Part shown: positions 44,766-51,880 of the stretch, piece after piece
Layout: the number at the start of each line of letters is the position of its first letter
How positions within the stretch are numbered: the first letter of the stretch is position 1
Source: Arthrobacter sp. SDTb3-6
GTDB taxonomy: Bacteria > Actinomycetota > Actinomycetes > Actinomycetales > Micrococcaceae
Assembly (NCBI RefSeq): GCF_013376095.1
Contig: NZ_JAAMFN010000016.1
Coordinates: forward strand, 1 to 64,000
Length of the DNA stretch: 64,000 nucleotides
Direction: 5' to 3'
Program-made: the position numbers and the translations under genes
The notes under the pieces: model-generated
The model's database searches: none
What the model was told of the DNA's origin: nothing
The model's input: the letters and a program-made list of their open reading frames with translations, nothing else

Positions 44766-46178
44766 GTGACTACCGCAGAGAATGTACCCGTTGACCTGTC
44801 CGCGTCGTTCAAGGCCTACGACGTGCGCGGCATTGTGGGCGAGACCATTACGGCCGCGTCCGTGAAAGCCGTGGGTGCGGCGTTCACCGACGTGCTGGAA
44901 CTGGCAGGTGAAACCGTGCTGGTGGGCGGGGACATGCGCCCCTCCTCCCCGGGCTTCTGCCAGGCCTTCGCCGAGGGTGCAGCGAGCCGCGGCGCCAATG
45001 TGCAGCTGCTCGGGCTGATCTCCACCGACGAGCTGTATTTTGCCTGCGGGGCGCTGAACGCGGCCGGTGCCGTCTTTACCGCCAGCCACAACCCGGCCGA
45101 ATACAACGGCATGAAAATGGCCAAGGCCGGCGCCGTCCCCGTCTCCTCCGAGACCGGCCTGATGGACATCCGCGACCTCGCCCAAAAGTACCTGGCCGAC
45201 GGCATCCCGGCCGGCACCAGGGGCACCATCGTAGACACCGACGTGCTGGCCAAGTACGCCGCCTACCTGCGCACCCTGGTGGACCTCTCCGGTTCCCGGC
45301 CGCTGAAGATCGTGGTGGACGCCGGCAACGGCATGGCCGGCATGACCACCCCCGCCGTACTGGGCGACACCCTCCTGCCCGGCCTGCCCTTTGAGATCGT
45401 GCCCCTGTACTTCGAGCTGGACGGCACCTTCCCAAACCACCCGGCCAACCCGCTGGAGCCGGCCAACCTGGCCGACCTGCAGGCCGCCGTCGTGGCCCAC
45501 GGCGCAGACATCGGCCTGGCGTTCGACGGCGACGCGGACCGCTGCTTCGTCATCGACGAACAAGGCGCCCCGGTCTCCCCGTCGGCCGTCACCGCCCTGG
45601 TCGCACGCAGGGAGATCGCCCGGGCCAAGGCCGGCGGCGAGGAACGCCCCGCCGTCATCCACAACCTCATCACCTCCCGCGCCGTGCCCGAACTCATCGC
45701 GCACGACGGCGGGCGCCCCGTCCGCACCCGGGTGGGCCACTCCTTCATCAAGGCCACCATGGCCGCCGAAGGCGCCGTGTTTGGCGGGGAGCACTCCGCG
45801 CACTACTACTTCCGCGACTTCTTCAACGCCGACACCGGCATGCTGGCCGCCATGCACGTCCTGGCCGCCCTGGGCGAGCAGGAGGGGCCGCTCTCGGACC
45901 TGGGCCGCGAATACGAACCCTATGTCTCCAGCGGCGAGATCAACTCCCAGCTCGCCGACGTCCCGGCCGCCGTGGCCCGGGTTCGCGCCGCATACACGCG
46001 CGACGACGTCACCATCGACGAGCTCGACGGCCTCACCTTCACCGCCAAGGACGGCCGCTGGTGGTTCAACCTGCGCGCCTCCAACACCGAACCGTTCCTG
46101 CGCCTGAACGCCGAGGCCGAGGACGCCGTCACCATGGCCGACATCCGCGACGACGTCCTGGCCCTGGTCCGCCAATAA
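44766..46178 (+). CDS. manB: Phosphomannomutase/phosphoglucomutase
   Basis: The 470-residue alpha-D-phosphohexomutase has four domains: SFKAYDVRGIVGETI at the N-terminus, the phosphoserine loop VFTASHNPAEYNGMK (about 93-107), the metal loop LAFDGDADRCFVID, the sugar-binding FGGEHSAHYYFRD and the phosphate-binding RASNTEPFLRLNAEA. It interconverts mannose 6- and 1-phosphate and probably the glucose phosphates, feeding GDP-mannose and glycan synthesis. The start is GTG 44766. It is divergent from the RecQ-PRTase gene and 34 bp ahead of an unknown gene. Confidence 0.9.
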   Translation: MTTAENVPVDLSASFKAYDVRGIVGETITAASVKAVGAAFTDVLELAGETVLVGGDMRPSSPGFCQAFAEGAASRGANVQLLGLISTDELYFACGALNAAGAVFTASHNPAEYNGMKMAKAGAVPVSSETGLMDIRDLAQKYLADGIPAGTRGTIVDTDVLAKYAAYLRTLVDLSGSRPLKIVVDAGNGMAGMTTPAVLGDTLLPGLPFEIVPLYFELDGTFPNHPANPLEPANLADLQAAVVAHGADIGLAFDGDADRCFVIDEQGAPVSPSAVTALVARREIARAKAGGEERPAVIHNLITSRAVPELIAHDGGRPVRTRVGHSFIKATMAAEGAVFGGEHSAHYYFRDFFNADTGMLAAMHVLAALGEQEGPLSDLGREYEPYVSSGEINSQLADVPAAVARVRAAYTRDDVTIDELDGLTFTAKDGRWWFNLRASNTEPFLRLNAEAEDAVTMADIRDDVLALVRQ

Positions 46179-46212
46179 CCGACAACCCGATCGATTCCTC
46201 CAGGAGCGCTGT

Positions 46213-46653
46213 ATGGACGAGAACGCGGCCGACAAGCAGGTCCAGGACGACCTCAACAAGCTGATCGGCACCGCCCTGGGGGTTGCCGGGGACCAGATCG
46301 AGGCGCACGGTGCGTTCATGCCTGTCGGCCTGGTCGTCAACAACGACGGCGACATCAGCCTCGTGGCCGTGGCCCCCAATGCCGTGGAAGGCGGGACGGA
46401 GAGCGAACTCGACGCCGATGCGATGATCGCGGACCTGTTCGAGGCGCTGGGACAGCAAAAGGACCAAAACCGGGCAGCCGCCGTCGTTTGTGACATCCAC
46501 CTGCCCGACGATGCCACGGACGCCATCCACGTCATGGCCGAACACAGCGGCGGCGTCAGCGTCTCCGCCGTCCGGCCATACCGGCAGTCACCCGGCGGGT
46601 GGGAGTTCGGCAACCCGTTCCTGGAGTCCGGCGAGAACCAGATCTGGGCGTAG
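46213..46653 (+). CDS. Uncharacterised small acidic protein before nsrR
   Basis: The 146-residue soluble acidic protein begins MDENAADKQVQDDLNKLIGT. It has alternating hydrophobic strands and acidic helices (FMPVGLVVNNDGDISLVAVA, DADAMIADLFEALGQQKDQN, AAVVCDIHLPDD, HSGGVSVSAVRPYR). One Cys is present. No signal peptide, membrane helix or known motif is seen. ATG 46213 has AGGAGC upstream. It ends 3 bp before nsrR and starts 34 bp after manB, so it could belong with either. Function unknown. Confidence 0.7.
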   Translation: MDENAADKQVQDDLNKLIGTALGVAGDQIEAHGAFMPVGLVVNNDGDISLVAVAPNAVEGGTESELDADAMIADLFEALGQQKDQNRAAAVVCDIHLPDDATDAIHVMAEHSGGVSVSAVRPYRQSPGGWEFGNPFLESGENQIWA

Positions 46654-46656
46654 CCG

Positions 46657-47100
46657 TTGCGGATCAACGCGTTTTCCGACGTCAGCCTCCGGGTGCTCAT
46701 GCTGTTGTCCACGAAGCCGGAACTGCTCACCACACGGGAGCTGGCGGAGCTCGTGGACACCCCGTACAACCATGTCAGCAAGGCCGTGTTGAAGTTGCGG
46801 CAGATGGGGATGGTGGTTTCCGTGCGCGGCCGCAGCGGGGGCGTGCGCATCTCCGAACAGGGCCTGCAGGCGACGGTGGGCGGGGTACTGCGCGTCCTGG
46901 ACAGCCACCCGGACGTCGCCGCGTGCCAGACGGAAATGGGCGACTGCCCGCTGTTGCACGCCTGCGGGCTGCGCGGCGCGCTCAGCCGTGCGCGTGAGGC
47001 GTTTTACGCGTCCCTGGACACCGTGACGATTTCCAGCCTGGCCATCCCGGTGCACGCCGGGCCGGTTCCCGTGACGTTGCACACACACCGGGACGCTTGA
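46657..47100 (+). CDS. nsrR: Rrf2-family nitric-oxide-sensing repressor NsrR
   Basis: The 147-residue iron-sulfur regulator has a winged helix at residues 1-75 (SDVSLRVLMLLS, TTRELAELVDTPYNHVSKAV, VSVRGRSGGVRI) and three cysteines at about 90, 97 and 103 (ACQTEMGDCPLLHACG) for an Fe-S cluster that reacts with NO. The start is the rare codon TTG at 46657, fixed by homology of MRINAFSDVSLRVL to NsrR N-termini. It lies directly upstream of hmp, its classical target. Confidence 0.88.
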   Translation: MRINAFSDVSLRVLMLLSTKPELLTTRELAELVDTPYNHVSKAVLKLRQMGMVVSVRGRSGGVRISEQGLQATVGGVLRVLDSHPDVAACQTEMGDCPLLHACGLRGALSRAREAFYASLDTVTISSLAIPVHAGPVPVTLHTHRDA

Positions 47101-47113
47101 GCCGCGCCAATCC

Positions 47114-47143
47114 GGCAATTTTTCTACATCTCGTAGAAGTTGC
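47114..47143. promoter_or_regulatory. Hairpin between nsrR and hmp
   Basis: GGCAA...TTCTAC (to 47127) pairs with GTAGAA...TTGCC (47133-47143) around ATCTC. It sits 14 bp after the nsrR stop. It may be the nsrR terminator or a second operator of hmp. Confidence 0.45.
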
Positions 47144-47161
47144 CGCATTTCACTGGCTTTA

Positions 47162-47184
47162 ATGTCGTATTTCAAATGCTACTT
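47162..47184 (+). promoter_or_regulatory. NsrR-like operator upstream of hmp
   Basis: Two 11-bp half-sites around a central C: ATGTCGTATTT, C, AAATGCTACTT. This resembles the AAGATGCATTT-N-AAATGCATCTT pattern known for NsrR at about 16 of 22 positions. It ends 38 bp before the hmp start, where a bound repressor would block transcription. Confidence 0.55.
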
Positions 47185-47221
47185 TGGGGTTGTCACCACG
47201 GATTCCACCCAAGGAGTACAG

Positions 47222-48394
47222 ATGCTTTCGGAAAAGTCCCGCCCCCTGATTGAAGCCACGCTGCCGCTGGTCGGCTCCCGCCTGGGCGCCATCACGCCGA
47301 ACTTCTATGCACGCATGTTTGCCGCCCACCCGGAGCTCCTGGACGGCCTGTTCAGCCGGGCCAACCAAAACAACGGCGAACAACAAAAGGCCCTGGCCGG
47401 CTCCATCGCGGGATTCGCCTCCGCGCTCGTGGCCAACCCGGACATCATTCCCGAGCAGATGCTCAGCCGCATCGCCCACAAGCACACCTCGCTGGGGATC
47501 ACCGAGGACCAGTACCAGATTGTCTACAAGTACCTTTTCGAGGCCATCGCCGAAGAGCTCGCCGACGTCATCACGGCGGAGATCGCCGAAGCATGGACCG
47601 AGGTTTACTGGCTCATGGCCAATGCCCTCGTCAAGATCGAAAAGGGCCTCTACGCCATCCAGGCCAATGACAGGATGTGGATGCCCTGGACAGTGGTGGA
47701 GAAGAACCCGGCCGGCACCGACTGCATGACGTTTGTCCTGGAGCCCGCCGACGACACCCCCGTCACGACGGCCCGCCCCGGCCAGTTCGTCTCGGTCAGG
47801 GTCGCGCTGCCCGACGGCCTGCGCCAGTGCCGCCAGTACTCACTCTCAGCCGACGTGGAATCCACCACCCGCCGGGTGTTCACCACCAAGCGGGACGACG
47901 GCGGAGAGGTTTCCCCCGTGCTGCACAGGAACATCGAGGTGGGCGACGTCGTCGAACTGTCCAACCCCTATGGTGACGTCACCCTGGACGACGGCGACGG
48001 TCCGGTCGTGTTTGCCACCGCCGGAATCGGCTGCACCCCCTCGGCGTCGGCCCTGCGCTCGCTCGCCAGCAACGGCGTCGACCGAGAGGTCCTGGTGCTC
48101 CACGCCGAGAAGAACCTCGAGGCGTGGGCGCTGCGTGAGCAGATGACCGCCGATGTGGCCGCCATCGACGGCGCGAACCTGACGTTGTGGCTGGAGGAGC
48201 CCACCGACGGCTTCAACAAGGGCTTCATGACCCTCGAGGGCCTGGACATTCCGGCCGACGCGTCCATGTACGTCTGCGGCCCGCTGCCGTTCATGAAGGC
48301 CATCCGCAACCAGGCCATCGACGCCGGCATCCCCGCCACGAAGATCCACTACGAGGTCTTCGGGCCGGACCTCTGGCTGGCGGGGGCGAACTAG
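47222..48394 (+). CDS. hmp: Flavohemoprotein (nitric oxide dioxygenase)
   Basis: The 390-residue NO-detoxifying enzyme oxidises NO to nitrate with O2 and NAD(P)H. The globin domain (1-140) has Tyr29 in PNFYARMF and the proximal heme histidine at about 88 in IAHKHTSLGI. The FAD domain has RQYSLSADVE, and the NAD domain has ATAGIGCTPSASALR, YVCGPLPFMKAIR and the C-terminal HYEVFGPDLWL. ATG 47222 has AAGGAG upstream, so the longer ORF that begins inside the operator is rejected. It is controlled by the adjacent NsrR. Confidence 0.94.
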   Translation: MLSEKSRPLIEATLPLVGSRLGAITPNFYARMFAAHPELLDGLFSRANQNNGEQQKALAGSIAGFASALVANPDIIPEQMLSRIAHKHTSLGITEDQYQIVYKYLFEAIAEELADVITAEIAEAWTEVYWLMANALVKIEKGLYAIQANDRMWMPWTVVEKNPAGTDCMTFVLEPADDTPVTTARPGQFVSVRVALPDGLRQCRQYSLSADVESTTRRVFTTKRDDGGEVSPVLHRNIEVGDVVELSNPYGDVTLDDGDGPVVFATAGIGCTPSASALRSLASNGVDREVLVLHAEKNLEAWALREQMTADVAAIDGANLTLWLEEPTDGFNKGFMTLEGLDIPADASMYVCGPLPFMKAIRNQAIDAGIPATKIHYEVFGPDLWLAGAN

Positions 48395-48401
48395 CGCACG
48401 G

Positions 48402-48446
48402 GGGTCCCGACAGGCTCGACGACGGTGGTCGAGCCTGTCGGGACCC
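48402..48446. repeat. Perfect 19-bp hairpin repeat, also a bidirectional terminator
   Basis: GGGTCCCGACAGGCTCGAC (48402-48420) is perfectly inverted at 48428-48446 with a 7-nt loop, between the convergent hmp and pckG stops, followed by GTTTAA. The arm shares the GTCCCGACA(A/G)GC core with the tandem repeats at 8776 and 58406. Confidence 0.85.
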
Positions 48447-48452
48447 GTTTAA

Positions 48453-50282
48453 TCAGGCTGCGAAGCGGGCCTTCAGGCCGGCCAGCTCGGCGGCCATTTC
48501 CGCCGGGAGGGACTCGCCAAACCGGGCGTACCACTCCTCGATCCCGGCCAGTTCCTCGCCCCACTCGCCGGCGTCGACCTTGAGCGCGTCCGCCAGGTCC
48601 GACGGCGCCACCTCCAGGCCTTCCAGGTCCAGGGAGTCGGGAGTGGGGACGAAGCCGATCGGCGTCTCGACGGCGTCGGCGGTGCCTTCGATGCGCTCAA
48701 TGGCCCACTTGAGCACGCGGCTGTTTTCGCCGAAGCCCGGCCAGGCAAAGCCGCCGGTGGAGGTGCGGCGGAACCAGTTGACCAGGAAGATCTTGGGCAG
48801 CCGCGCCTGGTTGGCGTTGGCGGACAGCTCAATCCAGTGCTTGAGGTAGTCGCCGGCGTCGTAGCCGATGAAGGGCAGCATGGCCATGGGGTCACGGCGC
48901 ACCACGCCGACGGCGCCGGCGGCGGCGGCCGTGGTCTCCGAGGACAGCGTGGAACCCATGAAGATGCCGTTGCTCCAGTCGCGGGCCTGCGTCACCAGGG
49001 GGATGGTGGTCTTGCGGCGGCCGCCGAACAGGATCGCGTTGATCTCCACGCCCTCCGGGGAGAAGTATTCCTTGGAGAGCATGTCCACCTGGTCGATGGG
49101 CGTGCAGAAACGGGAGTTGGGGTGCGCGGCCGGGCGCCCCGCGTCGGGCGTCCAGCTGTTGCCCTGCCAGTCGGTCAGGTGTGCGGGCACGTCGTCGGTC
49201 ATGCCCTCCCACCACACGCCGCCGTCGTCGGTGAGGGCCACGTTGGTGAAGATGGAGTTGCCCTTGGCAATGGCTGCCATGGCGTTGGGGTTCGTGGACC
49301 AGCCGGTGCCGGGGGCCACGCCAAACAGGCCGGCCTCGGGGTTGACGGCACGCAGCTCGCCTTCCTTGCCGAAGCGCATCCAGTTGATGTCGTCGCCCAG
49401 GGTCTCGGCCTTCCAGCCGGGCACCGTGGGATCCAGCAGGGCCAGGTTCGTCTTGCCACAGGCCGACGGGAACGCCGCGGCCACGTGGTAGCTCTTGTTC
49501 TCCGGGCTGGTGAGCTTGAGGATGAGCATGTGCTCGGCGAGCCACCCCTCGTCGCGGGCCATGACCGAGGCGATGCGCAGGGCGAAGCACTTCTTGCCCA
49601 GCAACGCGTTGCCGCCGTAGCCGGAGCCGTAGGAGAAGATGGAGCGCTCCTCGGGGAAGTGCACAATCCACTTTTCATCGCTTGAGGGCCAGGGCACGTC
49701 CTTCTCGCCGGCTTCCAGCGGTGCTCCCACGGAATGGAGGGCGGGGACGAAGAAGGCGTTGGTCGTCTCCATCTTCCTCAACACATCGGTGCCGATGCGG
49801 GCCATGATGCGCATGGAGGCCACCACGTAGGCGGAGTCGGTGATTTCCACGCCAAACTTGGGGTCCTCGGCGTCGAGCGGGCCCATGACGAACGGAATGA
49901 CGTACATGGTGCGTCCGCGCATGCTGCCGGAGAAGCGCTCCTTCAGGATCGCCTTCATCTCCGCCGGGTCCATCCAGTTGTTGGTGAAGCCGGCGTCGCG
50001 CTCCTTTTCGGAGCAGATGAAGGTCCGGCCCTCAACGCGGGCAACGTCCTTCGGATCCGAGAATGCCGCGAAGGAGTTGGGGAACAATTCCGGGTTCAGG
50101 GGGGTCAGGGTTCCGGCTTCCACCAGTTCGCCCGTGAGCTTCGCGTACTCCCCGGCGGACCCGTCGACCCAGTGGATGTCCCGCGGCTGCGTGAGCCCGG
50201 CAACCTCGGCAACCCAGGCGGCGAGGCCTTCGTGGGTGGTCGTTGCCTGCTCAACAGAATCCTGCACTGGCGCGTGGCCCAT
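48453..50282 (-). CDS. pckG: Phosphoenolpyruvate carboxykinase (GTP)
   Basis: The 609-residue gluconeogenic enzyme converts oxaloacetate and GTP to PEP, CO2 and GDP. The P-loop is [15 protein letters not shown] with the hyper-reactive Cys of the GTP class. [28 protein letters not shown] and [20 protein letters not shown] are family segments. ATG 50282 ([12 protein letters not shown]) is chosen because AAGGGA lies 8 nt upstream and the length becomes typical. A CRP/GlxR-like site upstream fits carbon-source control. It would supply PEP during growth on sugar acids and organic acids. Confidence 0.95.
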   Translation of the reverse strand: MGHAPVQDSVEQATTTHEGLAAWVAEVAGLTQPRDIHWVDGSAGEYAKLTGELVEAGTLTPLNPELFPNSFAAFSDPKDVARVEGRTFICSEKERDAGFTNNWMDPAEMKAILKERFSGSMRGRTMYVIPFVMGPLDAEDPKFGVEITDSAYVVASMRIMARIGTDVLRKMETTNAFFVPALHSVGAPLEAGEKDVPWPSSDEKWIVHFPEERSIFSYGSGYGGNALLGKKCFALRIASVMARDEGWLAEHMLILKLTSPENKSYHVAAAFPSACGKTNLALLDPTVPGWKAETLGDDINWMRFGKEGELRAVNPEAGLFGVAPGTGWSTNPNAMAAIAKGNSIFTNVALTDDGGVWWEGMTDDVPAHLTDWQGNSWTPDAGRPAAHPNSRFCTPIDQVDMLSKEYFSPEGVEINAILFGGRRKTTIPLVTQARDWSNGIFMGSTLSSETTAAAAGAVGVVRRDPMAMLPFIGYDAGDYLKHWIELSANANQARLPKIFLVNWFRRTSTGGFAWPGFGENSRVLKWAIERIEGTADAVETPIGFVPTPDSLDLEGLEVAPSDLADALKVDAGEWGEELAGIEEWYARFGESLPAEMAAELAGLKARFAA

Positions 50283-50431
50283 CGTGTATCCCTTCATTGG
50301 GTCAGTGGTGTGTCTAAATGCTATGGCCCGGAAATCCGCATTTCGGCGCATTGGACATGGGACGTAGTGCCGTGCATTCTCCACAAAGTGCCTAGAATCC
50401 GCGGTTTAGTGAGTTGACCATCGCCTTCAGA

Positions 50432-50447
50432 TGTGAGACAGATCACC
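50432..50447. promoter_or_regulatory. CRP/GlxR-like cAMP-receptor site
   Basis: TGTGAGACAGATCACC matches TGTGA-N6-TCACA in 9 of 10 fixed bases. It lies 150 bp upstream of pckG and 112 bp before tRNA-Arg, so pckG is the likely target. Confidence 0.5.
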
Positions 50448-50485
50448 TAGACCGGTATAGTGTGCGGGAACACGGGTCGTCCGAT

Positions 50486-50515
50486 TTGTACACACAGCCC
50501 CGGACGGGTTAGAGT
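50486..50515 (+). promoter_or_regulatory. Promoter of tRNA-Arg
   Basis: TTGTAC (50486-50491), 18 bp, TAGAGT (50510-50515), then TGTT, the same words as in front of tRNA-Thr at 26657-26685. Confidence 0.6.
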
Positions 50516-50558
50516 TGTTCACGGCCCGAGGGTCGAAAGCAAAAAAGAAACAAAATAT

Positions 50559-50634
50559 GCGTGCGTAGCTCAACGGATAGAGCATCTGACTACGGATCAG
50601 AAGGTTGGGGGTTCGAATCCCTTCGCGCGCACCA
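50559..50634 (+). tRNA. tRNA-Arg (anticodon ACG)
   Basis: The 76-nt gene includes an encoded CCA. The acceptor stem is GCGTGCG/CGCGCGC (one G-U), with D-arm AGCTCAACGGATAGAGC. The anticodon stem-loop CTGA-CTACGGA-TCAG shows ACG, whose A34 is normally deaminated to inosine. T-loop TTCGAAT. Confidence 0.96.
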
Positions 50635-50645
50635 CAGAAAAATGA

Positions 50646-50680
50646 ATGGGTCCCAGGCTTCGGCCTGGGGCCCATTTGTT
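50646..50680 (+). terminator. Terminator of tRNA-Arg
   Basis: ATGGGTCCCAGGC (50646-50658), TTCG tetraloop, GCCTGGGGCCCAT (50663-50675), then TTTGTT. Confidence 0.88.
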
Positions 50681-50767
50681 TAATCCGTTGGGGACGGCCG
50701 GCCCCGGGCCTTGTGGGCGCGGGGCCGGCGGGCGGCCAGGCCGCGCGGCCGACGCCGGGGCCCGGCC

Positions 50768-51499
50768 TTAGTTCGCGTCCACAAACTCCCTGATGCTGCG
50801 CCGGATGCCGTCGAAGTGCCGGCTGAGCAGCGTGGAGGCGGTGGCGGCGTCCTTGGCGACCACGGCGTCATAGATCGCACGGTGCTGCGCGGCAGTGTCC
50901 ACCAGGCCCGTGGTGGTGATCCCGATTTCCAGGTGGATTTTCCGGTAGACCTTCCAGAACACGCTCATCAGGTTCATCAGCAACTCATTTCCAAGGGGCT
51001 CAAAGAGGAGCCGGTGGAATTCGGCGTCAGCCTCGGAGAAGGTCTCACCCCGGGCCGCGAGCGTCTCCATCTTGACCACGGCCTCCTCGATGCGGGCCAG
51101 GTGGCCGGGAGTCGTCTGGTCAAGGCAGCCGCCAATCAGGCCCGACTCGAGGGCCTGGCGGATGTCCACCAGCTGCAGGGCCTCCAGGCCTTCGTGGCGC
51201 AGGGAGAGGCGGCCGCGGAATGACAGCCCGTCCGCCAGCGCGTCAAAGTTGCTGGGCGCCACGAACATGCCGAAGCCGTGGCGGATTTCAATGACACCCA
51301 GGGCCTGCAGCACCTTCAGGGACTCACGCAAGGTGTTGCGGCCAACGCCCAGCACCTCGGAAAGCTCACTTTCGGTGGGCATGGGGTCGCCCGCGTCAAG
51401 GTCCCGGTCCAGGATCAAATCCATGATGTCTGCCTGAAGGGCGCGAAGGCGCACTTGGGCGCTGAATCGTGCACGTGGGACTGCAGTCGATGTAGCCAA
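50768..51499 (-). CDS. nanR: FadR-type GntR repressor of the sialic-acid locus (NanR)
   Basis: The 243-residue regulator has an N-terminal winged helix (ADIMDLILDRDLDAGDPMPT, ESELSEVLGVGRNTLRESLK, VIEIRHGFGMFV) and a C-terminal FCD ligand-binding domain (LVDIRQALESGLIGG, ADAEFHRLLFE, TAAQHRAIYDAV) whose Asp/His residues usually bind a metal and effector. TTG 51499 is the start, supported by AAGGAG 6 nt upstream. It is divergent from siaE. GGACGTCC operator copies lie before each gene. The expected inducer is a sialic-acid intermediate. Confidence 0.85.
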   Translation of the reverse strand: MATSTAVPRARFSAQVRLRALQADIMDLILDRDLDAGDPMPTESELSEVLGVGRNTLRESLKVLQALGVIEIRHGFGMFVAPSNFDALADGLSFRGRLSLRHEGLEALQLVDIRQALESGLIGGCLDQTTPGHLARIEEAVVKMETLAARGETFSEADAEFHRLLFEPLGNELLMNLMSVFWKVYRKIHLEIGITTTGLVDTAAQHRAIYDAVVAKDAATASTLLSRHFDGIRRSIREFVDAN

Positions 51500-51640
51500 A
51501 GTGACTCCTTATAAAGTGCCGGGTCAAGGGGCCGGCTTCCCCCACGACGGTATACGCCGAATTCTAGGGGACAACCGGCCCGGGAGGTGAAGATGGGGCC
51601 TGTTGCATGCGTTCCCAAACCGTGATCTAGTACATATGAT

Positions 51641-51651
51641 ATCGGACGTCC
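51641..51651. promoter_or_regulatory. NanR operator copy 1
   Basis: ATCGGACGTCC with the palindromic core GGACGTCC, 142 bp upstream of nanR. An identical 11-mer is at 51823-51833. Confidence 0.6.
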
Positions 51652-51780
51652 AACCTTCGAGGAAGATGCCACCATGGGACTCCCTCCGGCCACCGCAGAG
51701 GGGCCGCCGGCACGCAGCACGGCCGAGTTCCCGGGAGGGCGCGCCACGCCGGGACGGGCAGCCCGTTATCAGAACGCCAC

Positions 51781-51810
51781 TTGACCAATCGACGTGACCG
51801 CTCTTACAGT
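51781..51810 (+). promoter_or_regulatory. Promoter of the siaE operon
   Basis: TTGACC (51781-51786), 18 bp, TACAGT (51805-51810), 71 bp before the siaE start. Operator copy 2 begins 13 bp after the -10 element, at the likely transcription start. The rest of the 381-bp nanR-siaE spacer shows no gene. Confidence 0.55.
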
Positions 51811-51822
51811 TCTTTTACAAGC

Positions 51823-51836
51823 ATCGGACGTCCTAC
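51823..51836. promoter_or_regulatory. NanR operator copy 2
   Basis: ATCGGACGTCCTAC, sharing ATCGGACGTCC with copy 1 and overlapping the predicted siaE transcription start, a classical repression position. Confidence 0.65.
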
Positions 51837-51880
51837 ATCTAGCAACTCCACTACTAAATCTGAATTGGTGAGGCCCCATA

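Noticed and set aside
42316-44769. 817-codon plus-strand frame opposite recQ
   Set aside because: The minus strand encodes clear helicase motifs; the plus frame has none.
47162-47221. Upstream ATG extending hmp by 20 residues
   Set aside because: It lies inside the NsrR-like operator and lacks a ribosome binding site, while ATG 47222 has AAGGAG and matches Hmp N-termini.
50283-50384. Upstream extension of pckG by 34 residues
   Set aside because: Unlike PEPCK N-termini; ATG 50282 has a good ribosome binding site and gives the usual length.
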